Position numbers and translations under genes: made by a program
The notes under the pieces: generated by a model
The model's database searches: none
Told to the model about the DNA's origin: nothing
What the model saw: the letters and a program-made list of their open reading frames with translations, nothing else
Origin: an uncultured Stenotrophomonas sp.
GTDB lineage: Bacteria; Pseudomonadota; Gammaproteobacteria; Xanthomonadales; Xanthomonadaceae
Length of the DNA: 64,000 bases
Direction of reading: 5' to 3'
Assembly: GCA_913775725.1 (NCBI GenBank)
Contig: CAJYNG010000011.1
Span: 1-64,000, forward strand
Shown here: positions 26,569 through 36,658 of the stretch, piece after piece
Numbering within the stretch: the stretch's first letter is position 1
Layout of the letters: each line of letters opens with the position of its first letter

Positions 26569-28356
26569 ATGCAGTCTTCATCGCCCCTGACCCTGCCGGC
26601 ACGCAGCGCCATCGTTCTGATCGCGCTGCTGCAGGGCCTGATGCTGTATGCCGCGCAGGAGCTGTCCGATGCGTGGCCGTTCCGCGATATCGGCTGGCGC
26701 TACTGCTGGTACGCCTGGGTGCTGGCCATTCCCAGCGCGGTGGCGCTGAGCCTGGTCGAGCTGGGCCAGCGCCGCCTGTGGCTGCAGGCCGCGCTCGGCT
26801 CGGCGGTGGTGCTGGCGCTGGCCGCCTGGATCGGCTGGAACCTCAACGGCGAGACCGCGCTGGATTCGGGCGCGCTGCAGTTCCCGCTGACCCTGGGCAT
26901 GGCCGTGGCGGTGTTCGTGGCTCTGCCCTGGTGGCAGTTCCAGCTGCAGCACGGGCATTGGCGCGCCAGCTATCCGGAGCTGTTCGAGCGTGCCTGGCAG
27001 AACGGCCTGACCCTGGCCCTGGCGGCACTGTTCACCGGGCTGACCTGGCTGCTGCTGTGGCTGTGGGCGGCCCTGTTCCAGCTGCTGGACGTGACCTTCT
27101 TCCGCGACCTGTTCCGGCAGGACGCGTTCATCGCGCTGGCCACCGGCAGCCTGGCCGGGTTCGGTGTGCTGATCGGGCGCACCCAGCACCGCGCGATCCA
27201 GATCACCCGCCAGGTGCTGTTCGCGATCTGTCGCGGGCTGCTGCCGCTGCTCTCGTTCATCGCCGTGCTGTTCGTGCTGAGCCTGCCGCTGACCGGGCTG
27301 GAACCGCTGTGGAAGACCCGTTCGGCCGCCAGCCTGCTGCTGGTGCTGTCGCTGCTGCTGGTGTCGTTCACCAATGCGGTCTACCAGCAGGGGGAAGACA
27401 GCGCCCCCTACCCCCTGCTGCTGCGCCGCCTTGTTGAAGCCAGCCTGCTGGCGCTGCCGGTCTATGCGGTGCTGGCGCTGTATGCACTGGGCCTGCGCGT
27501 GGTGCAGTACGGCTGGACCCTGGACCGCTTCTGGGCGGTGCTGATCGCGTTGGCCGTGGCCGGCTATGCGCTGGGCTACGCGCTGGCGGTAGTGCGCCGG
27601 CAGGGCCGCTGGCTGCAGACGCTGGAGCCGATCAACCGTTGGATGTGCTGGGCCGTGCTGGCACTGGCATTGCTGGGCAACTCGCCGCTGCTGGACCCGG
27701 TGCGGCTGACCCTGTCCAGCCAGTTGGCACGGCTGCGTGCAGACCCGCCGGCGATCACCAGCAGCGACGTCAACGTGCTGCGCTTCGACCTCGGCCGCCG
27801 CGGCGTGCAGGCGCTGCGCGGACTGCAGGACGATCCGGCGATCCGCGCCGATGCCAACGCGCCGCAGGTGATCGCCGATGCGCTGGCACGCACCTCACGC
27901 TGGGACGGCGGCACCCGCCTGGACAAGGGCCCGCAGGATGTCGCCGCCCTGCAACGCGCGCTGAAGCTGGCCAAGGGATCCACCTCGCCGCCCGCCGACT
28001 GGTGGCAGGCGCTGGCCACGCGCGCGATCAACGGCGAATCCTGTGCCGAGAGCGAGCGTGACTGCCTGATCGTGCATCGCGACCTGGATGGCGACGGCAG
28101 CACCGAGGTGCTGCTGTGCGAGCTGTACACCCACCGTGGGCCGGACTGCGTGCTGTACGCACGTGGCAGGGATGCCCAGTGGCGCCGGGCCGGTTCGCTG
28201 TTCGGCACCGTCAGCGGCCAGGCCGAGGCGATCAACCAGGCCCTGCGTGATGGCGAACTCACTCTCGAACCGCCGCGTTGGCCGATGCTGTCCATCGGCG
28301 GACGCCCCGCGATGACCATCGATCCCGAACCCGAATCCAACGAGTCTTCCCCATGA
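26569..28356 (+). CDS. DUF4153 multi-pass membrane protein with an EF-hand-like motif
   Basis: 595 aa, start ATG 26569 with GGAAGG upstream. About 12 membrane helices occupy ~10-395, followed by a ~200-residue soluble C-terminal domain (NVLRFDLGRRGVQALRGLQDDPAI...). Within it, HRDLDGDGSTEVLLCEL resembles a DxDxDG calcium-binding loop. The N-terminal half matches DUF4153. Function is unknown. The stop overlaps tag (ATGA). Confidence 0.85.
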   Translation: MQSSSPLTLPARSAIVLIALLQGLMLYAAQELSDAWPFRDIGWRYCWYAWVLAIPSAVALSLVELGQRRLWLQAALGSAVVLALAAWIGWNLNGETALDSGALQFPLTLGMAVAVFVALPWWQFQLQHGHWRASYPELFERAWQNGLTLALAALFTGLTWLLLWLWAALFQLLDVTFFRDLFRQDAFIALATGSLAGFGVLIGRTQHRAIQITRQVLFAICRGLLPLLSFIAVLFVLSLPLTGLEPLWKTRSAASLLLVLSLLLVSFTNAVYQQGEDSAPYPLLLRRLVEASLLALPVYAVLALYALGLRVVQYGWTLDRFWAVLIALAVAGYALGYALAVVRRQGRWLQTLEPINRWMCWAVLALALLGNSPLLDPVRLTLSSQLARLRADPPAITSSDVNVLRFDLGRRGVQALRGLQDDPAIRADANAPQVIADALARTSRWDGGTRLDKGPQDVAALQRALKLAKGSTSPPADWWQALATRAINGESCAESERDCLIVHRDLDGDGSTEVLLCELYTHRGPDCVLYARGRDAQWRRAGSLFGTVSGQAEAINQALRDGELTLEPPRWPMLSIGGRPAMTIDPEPESNESSP

Positions 28357-28898
28357 GCGGTTACTGCCTCATCGCCCCGGGCCATCCGGTGCACGACTAC
28401 TACCACGCCAACGAGTACGGCTTTCCGCAGCGTGAGGAGCGCGAGCTGTTCGAGCGGCTGGTGCTGGAAATCAATCAGGCCGGCCTGAGCTGGGAAACGA
28501 TCCTGAAGAAGCGCGGGGGTTTCCGCGCGGCCTATGACGGCTTCGATGTGGACCGCGTGGCAGCGTATGCCGAGCAGGACATCGAACGCCTGCTGTCGGA
28601 CGCGGGCATCATCCGCAACCGGCTGAAGGTGCTGGCGGCGATCCACAACGCGCAGGTGATCCAGCAGCTGCGGGCCAGCCATGGCAGCTTCGCGGCGTGG
28701 CTGGATGCGCATCACCCGCGCAGCAAGGCCGACTGGGTGAAGCTGTTCAAGAAGACGTTCCGCTTCACCGGCGGCGAGATCACCGGCGAATTCCTGATGA
28801 GCCTGGGCTACCTGCCCGGCGCGCACGCCGAGAATTGCCCGGTGCATGCGCGGCTGCTGAAGCTGTCGCCGCCGTGGCTGAAGGCCGCCGCCCGCTGA
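28353..28898 (+). CDS. tag: DNA-3-methyladenine glycosylase I
   Basis: 181 aa. It removes 3-methyladenine from alkylated DNA. Helix-hairpin-helix type with YYHANEYGFPQREERELFERLVLEINQAGLSWETIL (substrate pocket Glu and Trp residues), FRAAYDGFDVDRVA and GGEITGEFLMSLGYLPGAH. The canonical Tag N-terminal Cys residues are reduced here (the start is MSGYCLIAPGHP), and the zinc-ligating His/Cys set may be partial. It is translationally coupled to the DUF4153 gene. Confidence 0.88.
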   Translation: MSGYCLIAPGHPVHDYYHANEYGFPQREERELFERLVLEINQAGLSWETILKKRGGFRAAYDGFDVDRVAAYAEQDIERLLSDAGIIRNRLKVLAAIHNAQVIQQLRASHGSFAAWLDAHHPRSKADWVKLFKKTFRFTGGEITGEFLMSLGYLPGAHAENCPVHARLLKLSPPWLKAAAR

Positions 28899-28944
28899 TG
28901 GATATCCGCCGGGCATGGCCCGGCGTTACCACGCATGGGTTCCG

Positions 28945-28967
28945 GTAGTGCCGGCCGCTGGCCGGCA
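28945..28967 (+). repeat. SMAG palindrome, canonical GTAG form
   Basis: GTAG followed by TGCCGGC-CGCTG-GCCGGCA. It lies between the convergent tag and YitT genes and may affect 3' ends of both transcripts. Confidence 0.85.
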
Positions 28968-28980
28968 ACACCGTTGAACG

Positions 28981-29688
28981 TCACACGCCCATATAGCGGC
29001 CGGGGCGGTGGTTGAACATCAGCACCAGGCTGAGCACCACCGCGCCGATGGCCGAGTACAGCACCTTCGACGGCGACAGCACGAAGAACGCGGCCACCAT
29101 CAGGCAGGCGTCGTAGGACATCTGCACCTTGCCTGCGCTCCAGCCGCGGGTGCGCTGCAGGTACACCGCCAGGATGCCGATGCCACCGAGGCTGGCACGG
29201 TGGCGGATGAAGAACAGGATGCCCAGGCCGGACAGCGCGCCACCGACGATCGCCGAATACAGCGGGTGGATGTGCGAGAAGTCGATCCAGCGCGGCAGCA
29301 GATCGGTCAGCACACCACAGGCGGTGACCGCAGCGAAGGTCTTCAGGGTGAATTCCCAGCCCATGCGCCGCACCGCCACCCAGTAGAACGGCAGGTTGAC
29401 CAGCACGAACACCACGCCGAAGTTCCAGTCCAGCGCGTAATGCAGCAGGAACGCCATGCCGGCCATGCCGCCGATCATCAGCCCACTCTTGGCGAAGATG
29501 GCCAGGCCCAGCGAGGCCACCATCGTGGCCAGCACCATGCCCTGCACATCCTCGGCGATCGAGTGGCGCAGCGCTTTTTCGTCGGCGGTGGTGCCGGCGC
29601 TGTCGGGCGGCGGGGTCAGCGGACCGGCGGTGACCAGGTGGCCGTCAGCGTCGTCGCACGGCGCGGGGCCATGGGAGGGAAGGGACAT
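28981..29688 (-). CDS. YitT family membrane protein
   Basis: About 235 aa from ATG 29688 (an upstream ATG 29736 would add 16 aa). A Pro/Ala-rich hydrophilic N-terminal tail (~45 residues) leads into five to six membrane helices: LATMVASLGLAIFAKSGLMIGGMAGMAFLL and GIGILAVYLQRTRGWSAGKVQMSYD are typical of YitT-like proteins. It lacks the C-terminal DUF2179 domain of full-length YitT. Function is unknown. Confidence 0.85.
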   Translation of the reverse strand: MSLPSHGPAPCDDADGHLVTAGPLTPPPDSAGTTADEKALRHSIAEDVQGMVLATMVASLGLAIFAKSGLMIGGMAGMAFLLHYALDWNFGVVFVLVNLPFYWVAVRRMGWEFTLKTFAAVTACGVLTDLLPRWIDFSHIHPLYSAIVGGALSGLGILFFIRHRASLGGIGILAVYLQRTRGWSAGKVQMSYDACLMVAAFFVLSPSKVLYSAIGAVVLSLVLMFNHRPGRYMGV

Positions 29689-29780
29689 ACGGGTGGGGAA
29701 CAGCAGGTGGGGAGCGGTATTAGACACGATCTGCATGACAGTTGCAGATGAAATCGTTCAGCCACCCTCGCCCATTCAGG

Positions 29781-30230
29781 TTATTTCGGGACCGCAGCAG
29801 TCAGCACGGCCAGCATGTCTTCTCCGGCGTCGTCCATTCCGGTCTCGACGAAACCGAAGCTGCCGTAGAAGGCGCCGGCCACCGGATTGCGCGGGTTGTA
29901 GCAGATCTCGATCTCGGCCAGCCCGGGCGTGGCCCGGATCTGCGCCAGCGCCAGTTCCAGCGCACGTCGGCCGATACCACGGCCCTGCCAGCGTTGATCA
30001 ACCATGAAACGCCAGATCGACATCCGCTGCGGCGTCTCCGGCACCCACATGAAGAACCCGACCCACTCGCCATCGGCACGGATGGCGCGGGTCTGGTAAC
30101 TGGGATTGAAGGCCGCCTGCACCAGCGACCAGGTATTGCTGGCCACGAAGTCCTGCTGCGCCTCGTTGACGTCGAGGTCGCACACCGCCTCGTAGTTGTC
30201 GGCGGTGATCGTTTCCAGCGTGACCTGCAT
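29781..30230 (-). CDS. GNAT-family N-acetyltransferase
   Basis: 149 aa from ATG 30230. The acetyl-CoA binding motif A reads RFMVDQRWQGRGIGRRALELAL (Q-x2-G-x-G). Then IEICYNPRNPVAGAFYGSFGFVETG gives motif B. An early NEAQQDFVA block resembles spermidine-acetyltransferase-like members, but the substrate is not established. The longer frame upstream (to 30302) has no matching fold. Confidence 0.86.
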   Translation of the reverse strand: MQVTLETITADNYEAVCDLDVNEAQQDFVASNTWSLVQAAFNPSYQTRAIRADGEWVGFFMWVPETPQRMSIWRFMVDQRWQGRGIGRRALELALAQIRATPGLAEIEICYNPRNPVAGAFYGSFGFVETGMDDAGEDMLAVLTAAVPK

Positions 30231-30325
30231 GCGGGCGTCCTGCCTGAGGATGGACGTCCAGTCTGCCCGCCCCTGCATCCCGTGGGGCGAGGCCGCCGAC
30301 AACCGTTCAGCGCGGGGTTGCCTGC

Positions 30326-30538
30326 TCAGCCCTTGCCGGCCAGATGGTGTGCCACCAGCGCGTTGGCATGGCCATGGCCCAGCCCATGCTCACCTTTCAG
30401 GAAGCTGACCAGTTCCATGTGTTTCAGGCCCTTCTTCCCCGCCAGCAGCCCGAACCAGTGGGCGACCGGCTGCCCATAGGTCTTCTCGATGGAGGGGAAG
30501 TACGAGGCCGGGCCCTTGGGCTTGGTGTCAGTGATCAT
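30326..30538 (-). CDS. DUF4287 domain-containing protein
   Basis: 70 aa. The whole protein is the small DUF4287 module: SYFPSIEKTYGQPVAHWFGLL, then KHMELVSFLKGEHGLGHGHANALVAHHL. It is cytosolic and likely helical with a His-rich end. Function is unknown. It diverges from a LysR gene over 93 bases. Confidence 0.86.
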   Translation of the reverse strand: MITDTKPKGPASYFPSIEKTYGQPVAHWFGLLAGKKGLKHMELVSFLKGEHGLGHGHANALVAHHLAGKG

Positions 30539-30631
30539 GCGGACGCTCCTTGCGTTGGATGTACCGGTACGACGAACCGGGGAGCCGGAAATCGACAGAT
30601 CCGTTCAATCCGGGAGCCGTATCATCCCGTC

Positions 30632-31528
30632 ATGCCCCGCGAAAATCTCAACGACCTGCAGGCCTTCGTCCACGTTGCCCGCGAGGGCAGCTTCACCAGG
30701 GCCGCCGCCCAGCTGGGCGTCTCCCAGTCCGCGCTCAGCCATGCCATGCGCGGCCTGGAACAGCGCCTCGGCGTGCGCCTGCTGACCCGCACCACCCGCA
30801 GCGTGTCCACCACCGAAGCCGGTGCCCGCCTGCTGGATACCCTGGGCCCGCGCCTGGCCGAGATCGAGGACGGGCTGGCCGCGCTGGCCGAGTACCGCGA
30901 GCGCCCGGCCGGCACCATCCGCATCAATGCCACCGGCCACGCCGCCGAGTACATCGCCTGGCCGCGGCTGGCGCCGCTGCTGCAGCAGTATCCGGATTTG
31001 AAGGTGGAACTGGCCGTCGACTACGGGCTGGCCGACATCGTGGCCGAGCGCTACGACATCGGTATCCGCCTCGGCGAGCGGCTGGCGCGCGACATGGTCG
31101 CCGTGCCGATCAGCCCGCCGCTGCGCATGCGCGTGGTCGGCGCGCCCAGCTACTTCCGCCAGCATGGGGTGCCACGGCATCCGGACGAGCTGGCAGACCA
31201 CAACTGCGTGACCCTGCGCCTGCCCACGCATGGCGGGCTGATGCCGTGGGATTTCGGCCAGGACGGCAACGAACTGAGCGTGCGCGTCACCGGCCAATGG
31301 ACCTTCAACACCATGGGCATGACCCGCGCGGCTGCGCTGGCCGGCAGCGGATTGGCCTGGCTGCCGGAAGACCAGGTGCAGCCGATGCTGGACGATGGCC
31401 GCCTGCAGTCGGTGCTGGATGACTGGTGCCCGCACTTCGATGGCTACTACGCGTATTACCCGTCGCGCCGCCACGTGACCGTGGCGATGCGCACGGTGCT
31501 TGATGCACTGCGCGGGCCGATGGGGTGA
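30632..31528 (+). CDS. LysR-family transcriptional regulator
   Basis: 298 aa. N-terminal wHTH: LNDLQAFVHVAREGSFTRAAAQLGVSQSALSHAMRGLE at ~5-42. A type-2 periplasmic-binding-like effector domain fills the rest, with EYRERPAGTIRINATGHAAEY and VRLGERL-like patterns. It is close in style to the AaeR/DsdC-like 'RERPAG' LysR subgroup. It is convergent with an aldo/keto reductase, which is a plausible target. Confidence 0.9.
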   Translation: MPRENLNDLQAFVHVAREGSFTRAAAQLGVSQSALSHAMRGLEQRLGVRLLTRTTRSVSTTEAGARLLDTLGPRLAEIEDGLAALAEYRERPAGTIRINATGHAAEYIAWPRLAPLLQQYPDLKVELAVDYGLADIVAERYDIGIRLGERLARDMVAVPISPPLRMRVVGAPSYFRQHGVPRHPDELADHNCVTLRLPTHGGLMPWDFGQDGNELSVRVTGQWTFNTMGMTRAAALAGSGLAWLPEDQVQPMLDDGRLQSVLDDWCPHFDGYYAYYPSRRHVTVAMRTVLDALRGPMG

Positions 31529-31537
31529 GGGGCAAGG

Positions 31538-31597
31538 AGTGCGGACCAACGGTCCGCACCCACCACCAACGGTCCGCAACCACCTGCGGTCCGCACC
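31538..31597. repeat. Degenerate SMAG hairpins between LysR and AKR genes
   Basis: GTGCGGACCAACGGTCCGCAC forms a perfect hairpin at 31539-31559 followed by CCACC. Two partial copies follow (ACCAACGGTCCGCAACCACC and TGCGGTCCGCACCC). This is the same design as the RAYT-flanking repeats with a GGACC/GGTCC stem. It lies between convergent genes. Confidence 0.75.
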
Positions 31598-31607
31598 CGC
31601 CTGGTGG

Positions 31608-32666
<1,059 letters not shown>

Positions 32667-32713
32667 TCATGACTGGAATTCATCAATCCGGTCACGACCG
32701 AAGCCAGCCGGGG

Positions 32714-33856
32714 TCACCGGATCTCGGAGATCTCCACGCCATCCAGCCCCTGCGACAGGGTGCGCGCGTCACCGCCCTGGCTGAGCTTGATGCGCAGGCG
32801 TACCTCGTTCTGCGAATCGGCGTAGCGCAGTGCGTCCTCGTAGCTGATCTCACCGGCCTGGTACAGCTCGAACAGGCTCTGGTCGAAGGTCTTCATGCCC
32901 AGCTGGACCGAGTCCTTCATCACTTCCTTCAGCTTGTGGATCTCGCCGTCGCGGATGTAGTCCTGCACCAGCGGCGTGCCCAGCAGGATCTCCATCGCCA
33001 CCTTGCGCGAGCGGCCATCGGGCGAGGGAATCAGCTGCTGCGCAACCACGCCTTTGAGATTCAGCGACAGGTCCATCAGCAGCTGGTTGCGGCGGTCTTC
33101 CGGGAAGAAGTTGACGATGCGGTCCATCGCCTGGTTGGCGTTGTTGGCATGCAGGGTGCACAGCACCAGGTGGCCGGTTTCGGCGAACGCGATGGCGTGG
33201 TCCATGCCTTCGCGGGTACGCACCTCGCCGATCATGATCACATCCGGCGCCTGGCGCAGGGTGTTCTTCAGCGCCGCTTCCCAGCTGTCGGTATCGATGC
33301 CGACTTCGCGCTGGGTGATGATGCAGCCCTCGTGCTTGTGCACGAATTCGATCGGGTCTTCGATGGTGATGATGTGGCCAGTCGAGTTCTGGTTGCGGTA
33401 ACCGATCATCGCCGCCAGCGAGGTTGATTTACCGGTACCGGTGGCGCCGACGAACAGGATGATGCCGCGCTTGGTCATTGCCAGCGTCTTGATGATCGGC
33501 GGCAGGCTCAGTTCTTCCACGGTCGGAATGCGCGTCTCGATGCGACGCAGCACCATGCCGACCTGGTTGCGCTGGTAGAAGCAGCTCACGCGGAAGCGGC
33601 CGACACCGGACAGGCCGATGGCGAAGTTGCATTCGTGGGTCTTCTCGAATTCCTCGCGCTGTGCCGGGGTCATCACATTGAGGACCAGGTCGCGGCTCTG
33701 CTGCGGCGTGAGCGGGGTCTGCGTGATCGGAGAGATCTTGCCGTTGACCTTCATCGCCGGCGGCATGCCCGCAGTGATGAACAGGTCCGAGGCGCGCTGG
33801 TGCGCCATCAGCTTGAGGAACGAAGTGAAATCGATGGTGGTCGCGGTGGTGTTCAC
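32714..33856 (-). CDS. pilU: Type IV pilus retraction ATPase PilU
   Basis: 380 aa from GTG 33856, chosen because GGGAG lies 6 bases upstream while the ATG at 33877 has none. Walker A VGATGTGKSTSLAAM at ~120-134, Asp box IITIEDPIEFVHKHEGCIITQREVG, Walker B DVIMIGEVRTREG, His box GHLVLCTLHANNANQAMDR. It lacks the AIRNLIRE motif of PilT, as PilU does. It powers assisted pilus retraction and twitching. It lies 100 bases downstream of pilT. Confidence 0.93.
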   Translation of the reverse strand: MNTTATTIDFTSFLKLMAHQRASDLFITAGMPPAMKVNGKISPITQTPLTPQQSRDLVLNVMTPAQREEFEKTHECNFAIGLSGVGRFRVSCFYQRNQVGMVLRRIETRIPTVEELSLPPIIKTLAMTKRGIILFVGATGTGKSTSLAAMIGYRNQNSTGHIITIEDPIEFVHKHEGCIITQREVGIDTDSWEAALKNTLRQAPDVIMIGEVRTREGMDHAIAFAETGHLVLCTLHANNANQAMDRIVNFFPEDRRNQLLMDLSLNLKGVVAQQLIPSPDGRSRKVAMEILLGTPLVQDYIRDGEIHKLKEVMKDSVQLGMKTFDQSLFELYQAGEISYEDALRYADSQNEVRLRIKLSQGGDARTLSQGLDGVEISEIR

Positions 33857-33956
33857 GGCGGGCTCCCAATGGGGCATGTACCAGGAAACGGTCGGTGGAG
33901 GAAACGGCGCGGGAACGGCGGCGCACTGGCGCACGCCGCCCCGTTGCGGCCCCGCC

Positions 33957-34994
33957 TTACTCGAACAGGCGCTTGTCCTTGGCGTAGTCGCGAGCCTGGT
34001 TGCGGGTAATCAGGCTGCGCTTGACCAGGTCCTGCAGGTGCTGGTCCAGGGTCATCATGCCGTACTGCTGGCCGGTCTGGATGGCCGAATACATCTGCGC
34101 CACCTTGTCCTCGCGGATCAGGTTGCGGATGGCCGGGGTGCCGACCATGATTTCCCACGCAGCGGTACGTCCGCCACCAACCTTCTTCAGCAGCGCCTGC
34201 GAGATCACCGCACGCAGCGATTCGGACAGCATCGAGCGCACCATCGGCTTTTCGCCGGCCGGGAACACGTCGATGATGCGGTCGATGGTCTTGGCCGCCG
34301 AGCTGGTATGCAGGGTGCCGAACACCAGGTGGCCGGTTTCCGCGGCGGTCAGCGCCAGGCGGATGGTTTCCAGGTCGCGAAGTTCGCCGACCAGGATGAT
34401 GTCCGGGTCCTCACGCAGTGCCGAGCGCAGCGCTTCATTGAAACCATGCGTGTCACGGTGCACTTCGCGCTGGTTGATCAGGCACTTCTGCGAGGTATGC
34501 ACGAATTCGATCGGATCCTCGACGGTGAGGATGTGGCCGTATTCGTTCTTGTTGATGTAGTCGATCATCGCCGCCAGCGTGGTCGACTTGCCCGAACCGG
34601 TCGGGCCGGTCACCAGGATCAGGCCCTGCGGCTGCTGGATCACTTCGCGGAACAACGGCGGGCAGGCCAGGTCCTCGAGGGTGAGCACCTCGGACGGAAT
34701 GGTACGGAACACCGCACCGGCGCCGCGGTTCTGGTTGAACGCATTCACACGGAAGCGCGCCAGCGACGGAATCTCGAAGGAGAAGTCCACTTCGAGGAAT
34801 TCCTCGTAATCGCGGCGCTGCTTGTCGGACATGATGTCGTACACCAGCGCATGGACCTGCTTGTGGTCCAGGGCTGGGATGTTGATCCGGCGAACGTCGC
34901 CGTCCACGCGGATCATCGGCGGCAGGCCTGCGGACAGGTGCAGGTCGGACGCTTTGTTCTTTACGGAAAACGCCAACAGCTCGGCGATATCCAT
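33957..34994 (-). CDS. pilT: Type IV pilus retraction ATPase PilT
   Basis: 345 aa hexameric AAA-like motor at the inner membrane. MDIAELLAFSVKNKASDLHLSAG begins the protein. Walker A TGPTGSGKSTTLAAM at ~129-143, Walker B DIILVGELRDLET, His box GHLVFGTLHTSSAAKTIDR, and the PilT-specific AIRNLIREDKVAQMYS at the C-terminus are all intact. It diverges from yggS over 87 bases; the pilT-pilU pair is a normal operon. Confidence 0.96.
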   Translation of the reverse strand: MDIAELLAFSVKNKASDLHLSAGLPPMIRVDGDVRRINIPALDHKQVHALVYDIMSDKQRRDYEEFLEVDFSFEIPSLARFRVNAFNQNRGAGAVFRTIPSEVLTLEDLACPPLFREVIQQPQGLILVTGPTGSGKSTTLAAMIDYINKNEYGHILTVEDPIEFVHTSQKCLINQREVHRDTHGFNEALRSALREDPDIILVGELRDLETIRLALTAAETGHLVFGTLHTSSAAKTIDRIIDVFPAGEKPMVRSMLSESLRAVISQALLKKVGGGRTAAWEIMVGTPAIRNLIREDKVAQMYSAIQTGQQYGMMTLDQHLQDLVKRSLITRNQARDYAKDKRLFE

Positions 34995-35081
34995 GAGCGG
35001 CTACTCCCCAATAACGGCTTCGACTGGAAGGATCTTTCCCCGGGCGGCAGTATAGCCTCCTGATTCAACGGAACGCGTTAC

Positions 35082-35759
35082 GTGGCCACTCCCCTGCCCC
35101 AGATCCTGAGCAACCTGCATGCCGCCGCCGAGGCCGCTGGCAGGCCCGATCCACGCCTGCTGGCGGTGTCCAAGACCCAGCCGGCCGAGGCCGTGGCCGC
35201 GCTGGCCGCACAGGGCCAGCATGCCTTCGGCGAAAACTATGTGCAGGAAGCGCTGGCCAAGATGCAGGCGCTGCAGCACCTGGCGCTGGAGTGGCACCTG
35301 ATCGGCCACCTGCAGTCGAACAAGGCCGAGGCCGTGGCCAGCCACTTCGACTGGGTACAGAGCGTGGACCGGCCCAAGCTGGTGACGGCGCTGGCACGCC
35401 ATCGCCCGGCCGCGCGCGGCCCACTGAACGTACTGATCCAGGTCAACATCGACGACGAATCCAGCAAGCATGGCTGTGCACCGGAAGAAGTGGATGCACT
35501 GGCCGCGGCGATTGCCGCTGAACCCACCCTGCGCCTGCGCGGCCTGATGGCGATTCCCGCACCGTGGCCCGAAGCGGCGCGCCGTCGGGATACGTTCGTG
35601 CGCATGCGCACACTTTTCCAGTCGCTGGCTGCCCAGCACGCGCGGATCGACACGCTGTCGATGGGCATGAGCAGCGACTACGCCGAAGCCATCGCCGAGG
35701 GCGCCACCCTGGTGCGCATCGGCACCGCCCTGTTCGGCGCGCGTCCGCGCCCGGCCTGA
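35082..35759 (+). CDS. YggS-family pyridoxal-phosphate homeostasis protein
   Basis: 225 aa, GTG start. PLP Lys in LLAVSKTQPAEAVAAL (~31), FGENYVQEALAKM, EWHLIGHLQSNKAEAV, and the phosphate loop LSMGMSSDYAEAIAEGATLVRIGTALFG are all present. It is the PLPBP family, involved in PLP and amino-acid balance. It has an 18-base gap to proC, a pairing conserved in many bacteria. Confidence 0.94.
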   Translation: MATPLPQILSNLHAAAEAAGRPDPRLLAVSKTQPAEAVAALAAQGQHAFGENYVQEALAKMQALQHLALEWHLIGHLQSNKAEAVASHFDWVQSVDRPKLVTALARHRPAARGPLNVLIQVNIDDESSKHGCAPEEVDALAAAIAAEPTLRLRGLMAIPAPWPEAARRRDTFVRMRTLFQSLAAQHARIDTLSMGMSSDYAEAIAEGATLVRIGTALFGARPRPA

Positions 35760-35777
35760 TTTTCCAAGGAGACTTCC

Positions 35778-36599
35778 ATGGCAGCTGATTCCATCACCTT
35801 CATCGGCGGCGGCAACATGGCCCGCAGCCTGATTGCCGGCCTGATCCGCCAGGGCGTGCCAGCCGCGCACATCCACGTGGCCGAACCGGTGGCCGCACTG
35901 CGCCAGGCGCTGGCCACCGACTTCGGCGTGCAGGTGCACGACAACGCCGCCGATGCCGCCGCGCAGGGCCGCACATGGTTGTTGGCGGTGAAGCCACAGG
36001 TACTGCGCGATGTCTGCCAGTCGCTGCAGGCGCTGGCGCAGGCGAACCGGCCGCTGGTGGTGTCGATTGCCGCCGGCATCACCAGCGCGCAGCTGGAACG
36101 CTGGCTGGGCGGCAATCTGCCGGTGGTGCGCGCGATGCCGAACACCCCGGCCCTGCTCGGCGCCGGCGTGACCGGCCTGTATGCCACGCCATCGGTGGAT
36201 GCACAGCAGCACGCGCAGGCCGAACAGGTGCTGGCCAGTGCCGGGCGCACGGTGTGGATCGACAGCGAATCGCTGATGGATTCGGTCACCGCCGTGTCCG
36301 GCAGCGGACCGGCCTATGTGTTCCTGCTGGCCGAAGCGATGGAAGCGGCGGGTATTGCCCAGGGCCTGCCGGCCGACGCCGCGCGCACGCTGGTGGTGCA
36401 GACCCTGCTGGGCGCCTCGCGCATGCTCGATGAGGCTGGTGAGAGCCCGGCGGAACTGCGCCGCCGCGTGACCTCGCCGAACGGCACCACCCAGGCCGCG
36501 ATCGAGAGCTTCCAGGCCGGTGGCTTCGAGGCGCTGGTGGACACCGCACTGCGCGCCGCGCAGGTGCGTGGGCAGGAACTGTCTGCGGCGAATGATTGA
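35778..36599 (+). CDS. proC: Pyrroline-5-carboxylate reductase
   Basis: 273 aa. It makes the last step of proline synthesis. NADPH Rossmann motif ITFIGGGNMARSLIAGLI at the start; VVRAMPNTPALLGAGVTGLY, DSVTAVSGSGPAYVFLLAEAM and VTSPNGTTQAAIESFQAGGF are the family blocks. An AAGGAG site precedes the ATG. Confidence 0.96.
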   Translation: MAADSITFIGGGNMARSLIAGLIRQGVPAAHIHVAEPVAALRQALATDFGVQVHDNAADAAAQGRTWLLAVKPQVLRDVCQSLQALAQANRPLVVSIAAGITSAQLERWLGGNLPVVRAMPNTPALLGAGVTGLYATPSVDAQQHAQAEQVLASAGRTVWIDSESLMDSVTAVSGSGPAYVFLLAEAMEAAGIAQGLPADAARTLVVQTLLGASRMLDEAGESPAELRRRVTSPNGTTQAAIESFQAGGFEALVDTALRAAQVRGQELSAAND

Positions 36600-36605
36600 T
36601 CCCCT

Positions 36606-36645
36606 GGGGTCAGATCCCTTGGCCGAGGCAAAGGGATCTGACCCC
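36606..36645. repeat. GGGGTC...GACCCC palindromic repeat (copy 6)
   Basis: Arms GGGGTCAGATCCCTT and AAGGGATCTGACCCC are perfect; the loop is GGCCGAGGCA. It lies between convergent proC and a LysR gene. Confidence 0.82.
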
Positions 36646-36658
36646 ATCTACCCGATGA

